Part shown: positions 16,361-25,280 of the stretch, piece by piece
Position numbering within the stretch: position 1 is the first letter of the stretch
Layout of the letters: each line of letters opens with the position of its first letter
Source: an uncultured Eubacteriales bacterium
GTDB lineage: Bacteria > Bacillota > Clostridia > Oscillospirales > Oscillospiraceae
Length of the DNA stretch: 64,000 nt
Direction of reading: 5' to 3'
Assembly: GCA_934572535.1 (NCBI GenBank)
Contig: CAKTLJ010000004.1
Location: 33,087 to 97,086 of the forward strand
The notes under the pieces: generated by a model
Told to the model about the DNA's origin: nothing
Seen by the model: the letters and a program-made list of their open reading frames with translations, nothing else
Databases searched by the model: none
Translations under genes and position numbers: made by a program

Positions 16361-17362
16361 TCAGATCCAGCCTTCCTCGGTCTCGTGGCCCTTTTTCCGC
16401 CGCATCAGCTCCTTCAGGACCTCGTTGGGGTTTCTCCCCTCGTAGAGGACCTGGTAGGCCGCCTGGGTGATGGGCATTTCCACCCCCACGCTCTGGGCCA
16501 GCTCCCGGGCGGAGTCCACGGCGTAGTAGCCCTCCACCACAGCGCCGATCTCCTCGATGGCCTGCGGCACGGGGGTGCCCTGGCCAATGAGGATCCCGGC
16601 CCGGTAGTTTCTGGAGTTCAGGGAGGTGCAGGTGACGATCAGGTCGCCCATCCCGGCCAGACCGGCGAAGGTGTCCTTCCGTCCCCCCAGGGCGACGCCC
16701 AGGCGGGCGATCTCCGTCAGGCCCCGGGTCATGAGCATGGCCTTGGTGTTGTCGCCATAGCCCATCCCGGTGACCACACCGGAGCAGAGCGCCATGACGT
16801 TTTTCAGCGCGGCCCCCATCTCCACGCCGACGATGTCGGAGGAGCTGTAGACCCGGAAGCGCTCGCTGAGGAAGAGGTCCTGGATCTTTTCCGCCGCCGC
16901 CCGGTCAGGGCAGGCCGCCACCACGGCCGTGGGGACGCAGCGCGCCACCTCCTCGGCGTGGGACGGGCCGGACAGGGCCACCACCGGGCAGACGCTGCCG
17001 GTCACCGCCTGGATCACCTGGGTCAGACGAAGGGAGGTCCCCTTCTCGATGCCCTTGGACACGGACACCAGGGTCATGTCCGGGGTGAGGTAGCCCTTGA
17101 TCTTCTCCGCCGTGGCGCGCACCCCGAAGGACGGCGTGGCCAGCACGACCACCTCGGCCCCCTGGACGCAGGACAGGTCCCAGGTGTAGGTGAGGCCCGC
17201 GGGGAGCTTCACCCCGGGCAGCAGGGGGTTCTCCCCCGTCTCCCGCAGGGCGCGGGATTCCTCCTCCAGAAAGGACCAGAGGGTCACGGCATGGCCGTTT
17301 TCCTCCAGCACCATGGCCAGGGCCGTGCCCCAGCCGCCGGAGCCAAGAACAGTAACTTTCAT
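16361..17362 (-). CDS. gpsA: Glycerol-3-phosphate dehydrogenase [NAD(P)+]
   Basis: This protein has 333 residues. It reduces dihydroxyacetone phosphate to sn-glycerol-3-phosphate for phospholipid synthesis. The Rossmann fingerprint VTVLGSGGWGTALA is at residues 3-16. SGPSHAEEVA, the catalytic-Lys block MGAALKNVMAL, and AGMGDLIVTCTS are all present. Its start overlaps the plsY stop (ATGA), so acyl acceptor supply and first acylation are translationally linked. It is the last gene of der-plsY-gpsA. Confidence 0.97.
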   Translation of the reverse strand: MKVTVLGSGGWGTALAMVLEENGHAVTLWSFLEEESRALRETGENPLLPGVKLPAGLTYTWDLSCVQGAEVVVLATPSFGVRATAEKIKGYLTPDMTLVSVSKGIEKGTSLRLTQVIQAVTGSVCPVVALSGPSHAEEVARCVPTAVVAACPDRAAAEKIQDLFLSERFRVYSSSDIVGVEMGAALKNVMALCSGVVTGMGYGDNTKAMLMTRGLTEIARLGVALGGRKDTFAGLAGMGDLIVTCTSLNSRNYRAGILIGQGTPVPQAIEEIGAVVEGYYAVDSARELAQSVGVEMPITQAAYQVLYEGRNPNEVLKELMRRKKGHETEEGWI

Positions 17363-18009
17363 TGTCTTCCCTCCTTCTTTTTATGCAGCGAGAACTTGCT
17401 CTCGTTGCCTGCCAGCAGGCGCTTGATGTTCTCCCGGTGTTTATACAGGATCAGGCCGCCGATGAGGATGGCCAGGATCAGCAGGACGACCTGATGGTAG
17501 ACGAACCACGTGACAAAGGGGAAGGACGCCCCGGCCCAGCAGGAGCCAAGCGACACATACCGGGTCAGGACGGCCAGGATCAAAAAGCCGCCCCAGACCA
17601 CCAGCGCCACCCGCCAGTCGATCATGATCGCGATGGTGCCGCCGGAGAGGATCCCCTTCCCGCCCCGGAAGCGGAACATGCAGGGGAACATATGCCCCAC
17701 CAGGCAGAACAGCCCCGCCCAGTACTTGGCAAAGTCCGTCCCGCCCAACAGGGCGGAGACGATGAGCACCGCCGCCACGGCCTTGAGCACGTCGGTCAGG
17801 ATGACCACAAAGGTCAGGCCGCCCCCGAAGGTCCGGTGGAAGTTGGTCAGGCCCGCGTTGCCGCTGCCGTGGTTGCGCACGTCGTCCCGAAGGATATACT
17901 TGGAGACGATGACCGCCCCGTTGAAGCAGCCGCAGAAGTAGGCGATGACCGCCGGGAGCAGGAGGGTGGTGAGGAAATAGAGGACCCAATCAGAGACATG
18001 AACTGGCAT
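17359..18009 (-). CDS. plsY: Acyl-phosphate:glycerol-3-phosphate acyltransferase PlsY
   Basis: This protein has 216 residues and is an integral membrane enzyme. It transfers the acyl group from acyl-phosphate to G3P, giving lysophosphatidate. Family motifs are GCFNGAVIVSKYI, DDVRNHGSGNAGLTNFHRTFGG and GHMFPCMFRFRGGKG. It has about five to six hydrophobic segments and a basic C-terminal tail. Its start lies 4 bp after the der stop, with the RBS (GGAGG) inside the end of der, and its stop overlaps gpsA. Confidence 0.96.
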   Translation of the reverse strand: MPVHVSDWVLYFLTTLLLPAVIAYFCGCFNGAVIVSKYILRDDVRNHGSGNAGLTNFHRTFGGGLTFVVILTDVLKAVAAVLIVSALLGGTDFAKYWAGLFCLVGHMFPCMFRFRGGKGILSGGTIAIMIDWRVALVVWGGFLILAVLTRYVSLGSCWAGASFPFVTWFVYHQVVLLILAILIGGLILYKHRENIKRLLAGNESKFSLHKKKEGRQ

Positions 18010-18013
18010 TCCG

Positions 18014-19342
18014 TCAATCCTCCTTGTCGCCTCGCTGGCGGACGGTCAGCCGGATGGGCGTGCCCTCCAGACCGAAGGTGTTGCGGATCTGGTTCTCGAT
18101 ATATCTCTGATAGGAGAAGTGGAAGAGCTTGGCGTCGTTGCAGAAGCAGACGAAGTGGGGAGGACGGGTCCCCGCCTGGGTCATATAGAAGATCTTCAGC
18201 CGCCGCCCCTTGTCGGAGGGGGGCTGGACACGGGCGGTGGCGTCAGCCAGCAGGCTGTTGAGCATACCGGTCGTGATGCGCATGGAGGACTGGTCGTCCA
18301 CATACTGGATGAGCTGGAACAGGCGGGGGACCCGCTGCCCGGTCAGGGCGGAGATGAAGAGGATGGGCGCGTAGGTCATATAGGCCAGGTCCCGGCGGAT
18401 CTCCTCCCGCATCCGGTCCATGGTCTTGTCGTCCTTCTCGATGGAATCCCACTTGTTCACCACGATGATGCAGGCCTTCCCGGCCTCGTGGGCCATCCCG
18501 GCCACCTTGGTGTCCTGCTCGGTGACGCCCTCGTTGGCGTCGATGAGGATCAGGCAGACGTCGGCCCGCTCGATGGCCATGGCCGCCCGCAGGACGGAAA
18601 ACTTCTCGATCTGGTCGTTGACCTTGGACTTCTTCCGCATCCCGGCGGTGTCGATGAAGAGGAACTTGCCCGCCTCGTTCTCAAAATAGCTGTCCACCGC
18701 GTCCCGGGTGGTCCCGGCCATGTCGGAGACGATGACCCGCTCCTCGCCCAGGATGCGGTTGATGAGGGAGGACTTGCCCACGTTGGGCTTGCCGATGACC
18801 GCCACCTTGACGACGTCGCTCTCCTCTTCCTCCTCCTCTTCCTCGGGGAAGTGCTCAAAGCAGGCGTCCAGCAGGTCGCCGGTGCCGTGGCCGTGGACGG
18901 CGGAGACGGCAATGGGGTCGCCCAGACCCAGGTTGTAGAATTCATAGATGTCCGGGTTGGTCATGCCCACCTGGTCCATCTTGTTCACCGCCAGCACCAC
19001 GGGCTTGCGGGCCTTCAGGAGCATGTTGGCCACGTCCTGGTCGGCGGCGGTGAGGCCGGTCTTGATGTCGCACACGAAGACGATGACGTTGGCGTGCGAG
19101 ATGGCGATCTCGGCCTGCTTGCGCATGAAGGCCAGGATCTCCGTGGTGGTACCGGGTTCGATACCGCCGGTGTCCACGATGTCAAAGGTCCGGCCTCTCC
19201 ACTCGCACTCGGCGTAAAGGCGGTCCCGGGTGACGCCGGGGGTGTCCTCCACGATGGAGAGACGGCGGCCCACCAGCTTGTTGAACAGCATGGACTTGCC
19301 CACGTTGGGGCGGCCGACAATGGCCACAAGAGGTTTGGACAT
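18014..19342 (-). CDS. der: Ribosome biogenesis GTPase Der (EngA)
   Basis: This protein has 442 residues, with two tandem G domains followed by a KH-like domain. G1 motifs are GRPNVGKS near residue 9 and GKPNVGKS near residue 183. G3 motifs are DTGG and DTAGM, and both NKxD motifs are visible (NKMD, NKWD). An acidic linker of ten consecutive Glu-rich residues separates the G domains. Der acts late in 50S subunit assembly. It heads the der-plsY-gpsA operon and lies 76 bp downstream of the PDZ/radical-SAM gene. Confidence 0.97.
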   Translation of the reverse strand: MSKPLVAIVGRPNVGKSMLFNKLVGRRLSIVEDTPGVTRDRLYAECEWRGRTFDIVDTGGIEPGTTTEILAFMRKQAEIAISHANVIVFVCDIKTGLTAADQDVANMLLKARKPVVLAVNKMDQVGMTNPDIYEFYNLGLGDPIAVSAVHGHGTGDLLDACFEHFPEEEEEEEESDVVKVAVIGKPNVGKSSLINRILGEERVIVSDMAGTTRDAVDSYFENEAGKFLFIDTAGMRKKSKVNDQIEKFSVLRAAMAIERADVCLILIDANEGVTEQDTKVAGMAHEAGKACIIVVNKWDSIEKDDKTMDRMREEIRRDLAYMTYAPILFISALTGQRVPRLFQLIQYVDDQSSMRITTGMLNSLLADATARVQPPSDKGRRLKIFYMTQAGTRPPHFVCFCNDAKLFHFSYQRYIENQIRNTFGLEGTPIRLTVRQRGDKED

Positions 19343-19418
19343 AGTTGCACCTCCTAAAATAGATACGAACGTTCGTTTTGATTACATTTTGTATTTGCGC
19401 GGACGGCAGGCGCACGGC

Positions 19419-20726
19419 TCAGCAGCCGAAGATCGCCTCGAAGAGGTCGAAGCCGTCCTGGGGCACGGGGACCACCGGGACCCCCAGCGCATCGGACAGC
19501 TCCTCCAGGGACACGTCGTCCAGGAAGACGGTCTCCCCGTGGCGGAGCATGTTCTGCGCGATGAGCAGCCGGGTCCCCAGCGCCTTCCCCTTGAGCTGCG
19601 CCATCAGGTCCTGCCCGGTGAGCAGGCCCGCCACGGTGATGGTTTCCCCAAGGAATCGGTTGACGATGGGATAGATATGGTAATCCAGCTTAGTATGACA
19701 GTTCGCGGCCGCCCTGTCAATGATTTCTCGCAGATACGGGGCGGCGGCCACGCCGGTGGCGATGGAGAAGGGCTCCACCGGGATGTTCTCCGGCGCGCCC
19801 AGGCAGGCCCCCATGCACTCCACCTCCAGCAGGCGCAGCATCCCCACGCCGTTGTCCAGCTGGGTATACTCTTCGTAATATTCATCCTCAGGCAGGGGCA
19901 GGCCGCCCTGGATGTAGAACTCGTCGGAGCACCAGAAGATCCGGCTGCCGGTCCGCGCCAGGCACTGGTCGGCATAGGCCTCCACCTGCTTCACCACGGC
20001 CTCGGCCCGCGCCAGGGTGTAGGGCTCCAGGGGATACAGGCCCTCCCGGTAACGGGTGAGGCCCACGGGGACGATGGACACGCTCTTCACCTGGGGGTAC
20101 AGGCCCGCCAGCTCCTCCATGCTCTTTTGCAGGATCTCTCCGTCGTTGAGGCCGGGGCAGGAGACGATCTGGCAGTTCATCACGATACCAGCCGCGGCGA
20201 AGCGGCGCATGATGTCCATGATCTCGCCGCCCCGGCGGCTGCCCAGGAGCGTCTTGCGCACCTCCGGGTCGGTGGCGTGGACGGAGATGTTGATGGGCGA
20301 GATGTGCAGGTCGCAGATCCGCTGTAGTTCCCGGCGGCTCAGGTTGGTCAGGGTGATATAGTTGCCCATGAGGAAGGACAGGCGGGCGTCGTCATCCTTA
20401 AAATAGAGGGACTCCCGCATCCCCTTGGGCAGCTGGTCCACGAAGCAGAAGACGCACTTGTTCGCGCAGGAGCGCGCCCGGTCCATGAGGTAGGTCTCAA
20501 ACTCCAGGCCCAGGTCCTCCCCCACGTCCTTGGTCAGGGCGACCGCGCGCTGGTCCTCCCCCTCCTTCAGGGTGAGCTCCAGCTCGGGGTCGTAGGCATA
20601 GTATTTGTAATCCAGCACATCCACGATACGCTGGCCGTTGATGGCCACCAGGGTCTCTCCGACGCGCAGGCCCGCCCGGTCGGCCGGGCTGCCGGGGGTG
20701 ATGGATTTGATGATGGTGAGAGACAT
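19419..20726 (-). CDS. PDZ-domain radical SAM protein (DUF512 family)
   Basis: This protein has 435 residues. The start at 20726 (MSLTIIKSITPGSPADRAGL) begins a PDZ domain at residues 1-60. The radical SAM cluster cysteines are C87, C91 and C94 (RSCANKCVFCFVDQLPKGMR). The C-terminal DUF512 domain ends in DGFDLFEAIFGC. The family is widespread in Clostridia and commonly precedes der; its substrate is unknown. Here too it is immediately upstream of der on the same strand, consistent with a role tied to translation or ribosome assembly (inference only). Confidence 0.9.
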   Translation of the reverse strand: MSLTIIKSITPGSPADRAGLRVGETLVAINGQRIVDVLDYKYYAYDPELELTLKEGEDQRAVALTKDVGEDLGLEFETYLMDRARSCANKCVFCFVDQLPKGMRESLYFKDDDARLSFLMGNYITLTNLSRRELQRICDLHISPINISVHATDPEVRKTLLGSRRGGEIMDIMRRFAAAGIVMNCQIVSCPGLNDGEILQKSMEELAGLYPQVKSVSIVPVGLTRYREGLYPLEPYTLARAEAVVKQVEAYADQCLARTGSRIFWCSDEFYIQGGLPLPEDEYYEEYTQLDNGVGMLRLLEVECMGACLGAPENIPVEPFSIATGVAAAPYLREIIDRAAANCHTKLDYHIYPIVNRFLGETITVAGLLTGQDLMAQLKGKALGTRLLIAQNMLRHGETVFLDDVSLEELSDALGVPVVPVPQDGFDLFEAIFGC

Positions 20727-20771
20727 GGCGCCGCCCTCCTTTTCGGGTGATCGTTTGGTTCCGTGTCCGGA

Positions 20772-20808
20772 CAAAAAAAGAAAGAGGGGCGATCCCCTCT
20801 TCTTTTTC
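20772..20808 (-). terminator. Terminator after rpmF
   Basis: The stem AAAGAGGGG/CCCCTCTTT with a GATC-type loop is followed on the minus strand by CTTTTTTT. It sits just 3' of the rpmF stop. Confidence 0.92.
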
Positions 20809-20811
20809 CTA

Positions 20812-20997
20812 TTAGTTCTCCTGCTGAACCTGGCCGAACACCTTGCCGTCATAGGTCATGCAGGCCTTGCACAGCCGGTGGGGCAGCCGATATGCACCGC
20901 ACTTGGGGCAGGTCGTGACTGCGGGAGCTGCCAGCTTCCAGTTGGCACGCCGCTTATCGCGTCTCTGCTTAGAGACTTTACTCTTCGGAACCGCCAT
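20812..20997 (-). CDS. rpmF: 50S ribosomal protein L32
   Basis: This protein has 61 residues. The start at 20997 (MAVPKSKVSKQRRDKRRANW) has an AGGAGG site. Two CxxC pairs (CPKCG, CKAC) bind zinc. The gene follows yceD on the same strand with a 54-bp gap, the conserved yceD-rpmF arrangement of bacteria. Confidence 0.97.
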   Translation of the reverse strand: MAVPKSKVSKQRRDKRRANWKLAAPAVTTCPKCGAYRLPHRLCKACMTYDGKVFGQVQQEN

Positions 20998-21051
20998 TTC
21001 GAGACACCTCCTTGGTGATGCCCTTTCGGGCACTTGGTTAGTGGTTACTAC

Positions 21052-21549
21052 TCAGTTTTTATTAAGTAGCTGCTCGAGAGCGGCCCATCTGGGATCGGCC
21101 TGCTTTTTGCACCGGCATACCTCCTGGTTCAGGTTGGCACCACAGCCGGAGCAAAGCCCCTTGCAGTCTTCTGAGCATAAGTGTTTTGTGTCCATATCGA
21201 GAATAAAGGCCGTGTAGGCCAAATCACCGACGTCGATCTCGCCGTCGTCCAGAAGAACGATGTCACCGTCCTCCTCCCCTTCGATCTCTTCGGCCAAAAG
21301 GTAGGAGAGCTTGACGACTTTCTCCCGGCTGAATCCGCCCATACACCGGTCGCAGGTGTAGTCCAAAACGGACGCGGCCTGGCCTTCCAGCACCAGAACA
21401 TCGGCGATGTTCTTCACCGTTCCCTCCACGTGGACGGGTCGGGTGATCGGGTGTTCGCCAAAGAAGTCCTCTTGGGTCAGATCAAGAGTAAAATCAAAGG
21501 GAACGCTGGCCCCGGGTACATGGATGATTTCTCTCAGATTCAGTCGCAT
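21052..21549 (-). CDS. YceD family protein (DUF177)
   Basis: This protein has 165 residues. The start at 21549 gives MRLNLREIIHVPGASVPFDF. The family core is seen in VLDYTCDRCMGGFSREKV and an acidic middle (EEIEGEEDGDIVLLDDGEID). The C-terminus carries the conserved cysteine cluster CSEDCKGLCSGCGANLNQEVC. YceD accumulates with rpmF in one transcript and is linked to 23S rRNA processing and ribosome assembly in other bacteria. The promoter at 21578-21606 drives both genes. Confidence 0.93.
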   Translation of the reverse strand: MRLNLREIIHVPGASVPFDFTLDLTQEDFFGEHPITRPVHVEGTVKNIADVLVLEGQAASVLDYTCDRCMGGFSREKVVKLSYLLAEEIEGEEDGDIVLLDDGEIDVGDLAYTAFILDMDTKHLCSEDCKGLCSGCGANLNQEVCRCKKQADPRWAALEQLLNKN

Positions 21550-21577
21550 AGCACAATCCTCACATGGTACAGAAAGC

Positions 21578-21606
21578 ATTTTAGCAAAAAAGAATCCGCT
21601 TGTCAA
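21578..21606 (-). promoter_or_regulatory. yceD-rpmF promoter
   Basis: TTGACA (21606-21601) and TAAAAT (21583-21578) with a 17-bp spacer lie about 30 bp upstream of the yceD start. The opposite strand carries an extended -10 (TGGTATAAT near 21634-21642) for the pseudouridine synthase gene. Confidence 0.88.
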
Positions 21607-21737
21607 ATACTTTCTTCATTTTTTTCAAATCTGTGGTATAATGCTGTTGCAGCAGGCCACTCGATATAGTATACACTGGAAATGCCGCGCTGACAAGTGG
21701 CAGGACAGAGAAAAGACAGAGAAAGGCGGACCCATCT

Positions 21738-22712
21738 ATGCGGGAATTTACCATTGGCGGCAACGACGCCGGACAGCGGCTGGACCGCTGGCTCAGCAAG
21801 ACCCTCCCCCTCCTCCCGGCGCCCCTGGCGCAGAAGTACATCCGCATCAAGCGGGTGAAGCTCAACGGCAAGGGGGCCAAGCGGGACACCCGCCTGCAAA
21901 AGGGAGATCTTCTCCAGCTCTACATCAACGACGAGTTCTTCGACCGCCCCACCCCGGAGAACGCCTTCCTGTCGGTCTTCAAGCCCCAGCTGGATATCGT
22001 CTACGAGGACGAGAACCTGCTGCTGCTGAACAAGCGCCCCGGCATGGTGGTCCACCCCGATGAGAACGAGCGGGTCAACACCCTGCTCACCCACATCCAG
22101 GCCTACCTCTACCAGAAGAAGGAATGGTCCCCCTACTGGGAAAATTCCTTCGCCCCCGCCCTCTGTAACCGCATCGACCGGAACACCGGCGGCATCGTCA
22201 TCGCTGCCAAGAACGCCGAGACCCTCCGGGTGATGAACCAGAAGATCCGGGACCGGGAGGTGGAGAAGTCCTACCTCTGCGTGGTCCTGGGTTCCCCGAA
22301 CCCGCCCGAGGGCAAGCTGGAGAACTTCCTGGTCAAGGACGAGGCGAAAAAGCAGGTCTCGGTCCACAAGCGCCCCGTGGAGGGCGGCCGCACCGCCGTG
22401 ACCCTCTACCGCACCCTGGCCAGAAAGGGCGGGCTGGCCCTAGTCGAGTGCCGCCTCATCACCGGCCGCACCCACCAGATCCGCGCCCAGTTCGCCGCCG
22501 CCGGGCATCCCCTGCTGGGCGACGGCAAGTACGGCCGGGAGCGGGAGAACAAAAAGTTTGGCCGCACCGGCGGCCAGGCCCTCTATTCCTATAAGCTAGT
22601 GTTCCGCTTCACGACCGACGCAGGATGCCTGAGCAACGTAAACGGCCGCACCTGGACCATCCAAAGCATCGACTTTGTGGAGGAGCTCTTCCCCGGCGTC
22701 TGCGTGGATTGA
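21738..22712 (+). CDS. RluA-family 23S rRNA/tRNA pseudouridine synthase
   Basis: This protein has 324 residues. An N-terminal S4-type RNA-binding domain (NDAGQRLDRWLSKTLP, IRIKRVKLNGKGAKRDTRLQ) precedes the catalytic domain. The active-site Asp lies in NRIDRNTGGIVIAAK, a variant of HRLDxxTSG. Further motifs are LLLLNKRPGMVVHPDE, LITGRTHQIRAQFAAAGHPLLGDGKYG and KLVFRF. The exact uridine target (RluC/RluD/RluB type) cannot be read from the sequence. The gene is monocistronic, divergent from yceD-rpmF. Confidence 0.93.
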   Translation: MREFTIGGNDAGQRLDRWLSKTLPLLPAPLAQKYIRIKRVKLNGKGAKRDTRLQKGDLLQLYINDEFFDRPTPENAFLSVFKPQLDIVYEDENLLLLNKRPGMVVHPDENERVNTLLTHIQAYLYQKKEWSPYWENSFAPALCNRIDRNTGGIVIAAKNAETLRVMNQKIRDREVEKSYLCVVLGSPNPPEGKLENFLVKDEAKKQVSVHKRPVEGGRTAVTLYRTLARKGGLALVECRLITGRTHQIRAQFAAAGHPLLGDGKYGRERENKKFGRTGGQALYSYKLVFRFTTDAGCLSNVNGRTWTIQSIDFVEELFPGVCVD

Positions 22713-23265
22713 GGGGGGTCTTGACAGTCCCGCCCTCTCCGCCTACAATAAGGATACAGGAGCCGTCACTTGACCGAGTGGCGGTTTCCTCTTTGACCGG
22801 GCGGGTCTGCGCCCCCCTTCGCCTTTTTTCTGCCCCTGTTGACAGAATCCGTTCTTTCTGCTAAAATACGTTCTATCTTCTATTTGGAAACCACGAGATC
22901 GAGTCTTTCCAAAGCAAGACGCGACCGCCGGACGGGTCCCTTTGCCCCCGCAAAGCCCCCAAGGCCAAGGCCACACGGACAGCCGGGTCGAATGCCGAGT
23001 TCCGCATGATGCGGCGGCAACTTCTGTTGCCTTATTGATTGGGTTAAAAGCCCAAGTTTTATAAGTTGGTAACTATAAACCATTGCTTTCGAGCATACAA
23101 ACTTGTGAAATGATCAATAAGAGTAGTAAAAGTAAGTTTCTTTGCTATATAGACTCTCAAAATCTTCGGTTTCCGCAGTGGAAGTGAATCCATTGCGGTA
23201 TGCGCAAGTGACTGTATGCGATAAGCATGACGGTCACTTTTTTTGTTTTTTGGAGGCACGCTCCC
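22713..23265 (+). ncRNA. 553-bp intergenic region with two promoters and a structured leader before potA
   Basis: Two near-consensus promoters occur: TTGACA 22721-22726 with TACAAT 22744-22749, and TTGACA 22839-22844 with TAAAAT 22862-22867, each with a 17-bp spacer. The first runs straight into a hairpin at 22759-22795. The second would give a leader of about 390 nt with hairpins TTTGGAAA/TTTCCAAA, CTTTGC/GCAAAG, CCGCAT/ATGCGG and GGCAAC/GTTGCC. It ends in a terminator-like hairpin (AAGTGAC/GTCACTT then T7) at 23210-23245, preceded by an alternative stem CCGCAGTGGA/TCCATTGCGG. This is the layout of an attenuator or riboswitch. A block CAGCCGGG with CGCAAAGCC recalls the c-di-GMP-I class, but the match is partial and I do not call it. 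Confidence 0.55.
22759..22795 (+). repeat. Hairpin repeat, copy 2
   Basis: The arms GGAGCCGTCACT and AGTGGCGGTTTCC are followed by TCTTT. It is related to the hairpin at 12903-12940. It starts about 10 nt after the -10 box at 22744-22749, so transcription from that promoter would end almost at once. Confidence 0.6.
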
Positions 23266-24390
23266 ATGAAAAAAATCATTGAGCTGAAACACATCACCAA
23301 ATCCTTCGACGGCGAGCAGCCCGTCCTGCAAAACGTGGATCTGGACATCTACGACAACGAATTCCTCACCCTGCTGGGGCCATCCGGCTGCGGCAAGACC
23401 ACCCTCCTGCGGCTCATCGGCGGCTTCGAGTCCCCCGACGAGGGCGACGTGATCTTCCTGGGCCAGCGCATCAACGGCGTTCCGCCCTACAAGCGCCACG
23501 TGAACACCGTCTTTCAGAAGTACGCCCTCTTCCCCCACCTGAACGTCTTTGAAAACGTCGCCTTCCCCCTGCGCGAGAAGAAGCTCCCCAAGGAGGAGAT
23601 CGAGGCGCGGGTCCACGAGATGCTCGCCCTGGTGGCCCTGAAGGGCTTTGAGAAGCGCAGCGTCACCCGCCTCTCCGGCGGGCAGCAGCAGCGGGTGGCC
23701 ATCGCCCGCGCCCTGGTGGCCCAGCCCCGGGTCCTGCTGCTGGACGAGCCCCTGGGCGCGCTGGACCTGAAGCTGCGCAAGGACATGCAGGTGGAGCTGA
23801 AAAAGATCCAGAAGCAGACCGGCATCACCTTCATCTTCGTCACCCACGACCAGGAGGAGGCCCTGTCCATGTCCGACACCGTGGTGGTCATGTCCGAGGG
23901 CAAGATCCACCAGATCGGCACCCCCGTGGACATCTACAACGAGCCTGTCAACGCCTTCGTGGCCGACTTCATCGGCGAGAGCAACATCCTGGACGGCGTC
24001 ATGCTGGAGGACTACAAGGTGCGCTTCTCCGGCCAGACCTTCCGCTGTCTGGACAAGGAGTTCGAGCGCAACGAGCCTGTGGACGTGGTGGTCCGCCCGG
24101 AGGACGTGGACATCGTCCCCGTGGAGCGGGGCCAGCTCACCGGCGTGGTCACCTCGGTCACCTTCATGGGCGTCCACTATGAGATCATCGTGGACGTGGG
24201 CGGCTTCAAGTGGATGATCCAGACCACCGACTTCGTGGACGTGGACGAGAAGATCGGCATCGAGCTGGAGCCGGACGCCATCCACATCATGAAAAAGTCC
24301 GAATACTCCGACCTCTACGGCGACTACTCCTCCTTCTCCAACGAGCTGGACGAGCTCTCCGAGGCAGAAATGGAGGATGAGGACGCATGA
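23266..24390 (+). CDS. potA: Spermidine/putrescine ABC transporter ATP-binding protein
   Basis: This protein has 374 residues. The start at 23266 ([20 protein letters not shown]) has a TGGAGG site. Walker A is GPSGCGKTT, the signature is [15 protein letters not shown], Walker B is [12 protein letters not shown], and the H-loop is [14 protein letters not shown]-terminal TOBE-like regulatory domain follows from about residue 240 ([32 protein letters not shown]). The tail is acidic. It energises polyamine import with the two following genes; its stop overlaps potB (ATGA). Confidence 0.95.
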   Translation: MKKIIELKHITKSFDGEQPVLQNVDLDIYDNEFLTLLGPSGCGKTTLLRLIGGFESPDEGDVIFLGQRINGVPPYKRHVNTVFQKYALFPHLNVFENVAFPLREKKLPKEEIEARVHEMLALVALKGFEKRSVTRLSGGQQQRVAIARALVAQPRVLLLDEPLGALDLKLRKDMQVELKKIQKQTGITFIFVTHDQEEALSMSDTVVVMSEGKIHQIGTPVDIYNEPVNAFVADFIGESNILDGVMLEDYKVRFSGQTFRCLDKEFERNEPVDVVVRPEDVDIVPVERGQLTGVVTSVTFMGVHYEIIVDVGGFKWMIQTTDFVDVDEKIGIELEPDAIHIMKKSEYSDLYGDYSSFSNELDELSEAEMEDEDA

Positions 24391-25280
24391 CAAAAAAACT
24401 GGCCGGGAATGAACGGCGAGTCGTCCGAATGGACCACCTGGCGCTGGGGCCCTACTCCCTCTGGGCTGTCATCTTTATCCTGGTGCCCCTGGTCTTCGTC
24501 GCCTACTACGCCTTCACCGACAACAACTTCCACTTCACCCTGGACAACATCCTGCGCTTTTTCACCTCCACCTCCCAGGTGCTGCAAGCCGACGGCTCCA
24601 GCAAGGAGATCTACACCTACCTGGTGATCTTCTGGCGCTCCCTGAAGCTGGCCGTCATCTCCACCTTCCTCTGCCTGCTGCTGGCCTATCCCCTGGCCTA
24701 CAGCATGGCCCGGGCGCAGCCCCGCGTCCAGAAGACCTTTATGACCATCATCATGATCCCCATGTGGATGAACTTCCTCATCCGCACCTATGCCTGGATG
24801 ACCATCCTCCAGGACACGGGCATCCTCAACAACTTCCTCTCCGCCCTCGACCTGCCGGTGATCCACATCATCGGCACCGAGGCCGCCGTGGTCATCGGCA
24901 TGGTCTATGACTACTTCCCCTACATGGTCCTGCCCCTCTACTCCATCATGGCCAAGATGGACACGAAGCTCATCGAGGCCGCCCGTGACCTGGGGTGCAA
25001 CGGCCTGGGGGTCCTCCGCCGGGTCATCTGGCCGCTGAGCCTGCCCGGCGTCATCAACGGCGTCACCATGGTGCTCATCCCCTCCATCAGCACCTTCTAC
25101 ATCTCCCAAAAGCTGGGCGACGGCAAGTTCTTCCTCATCGGCGACGCCATTGAGAGCCAGTACGTGGCCAACAACCTCCACTTCGCCGCCGCCATGGCCT
25201 TCATCCTCATGGTGGTCCTGCTGGTCTGCATGGGCGCGATGCAGGTCCTCACCAACCGACACACGGAAGGAGGGAAATGA
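24387..25280 (+). CDS. potB: Spermidine/putrescine ABC transporter permease PotB
   Basis: This protein has 297 residues and about six transmembrane helices. The cytoplasmic EAA loop is [27 protein letters not shown]. The first helix lies near residues 25-45 ([20 protein letters not shown]). The start overlaps the potA stop and its stop overlaps the potCD start, so all three are coupled. Confidence 0.95.
   Translation: MTKKLAGNERRVVRMDHLALGPYSLWAVIFILVPLVFVAYYAFTDNNFHFTLDNILRFFTSTSQVLQADGSSKEIYTYLVIFWRSLKLAVISTFLCLLLAYPLAYSMARAQPRVQKTFMTIIMIPMWMNFLIRTYAWMTILQDTGILNNFLSALDLPVIHIIGTEAAVVIGMVYDYFPYMVLPLYSIMAKMDTKLIEAARDLGCNGLGVLRRVIWPLSLPGVINGVTMVLIPSISTFYISQKLGDGKFFLIGDAIESQYVANNLHFAAAMAFILMVVLLVCMGAMQVLTNRHTEGGK

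Noticed and set aside
22875..23040. c-di-GMP-I riboswitch
   Set aside because: Only two short blocks match. The first conserved half and the closing stem are not convincing, and the downstream gene is not a known target.
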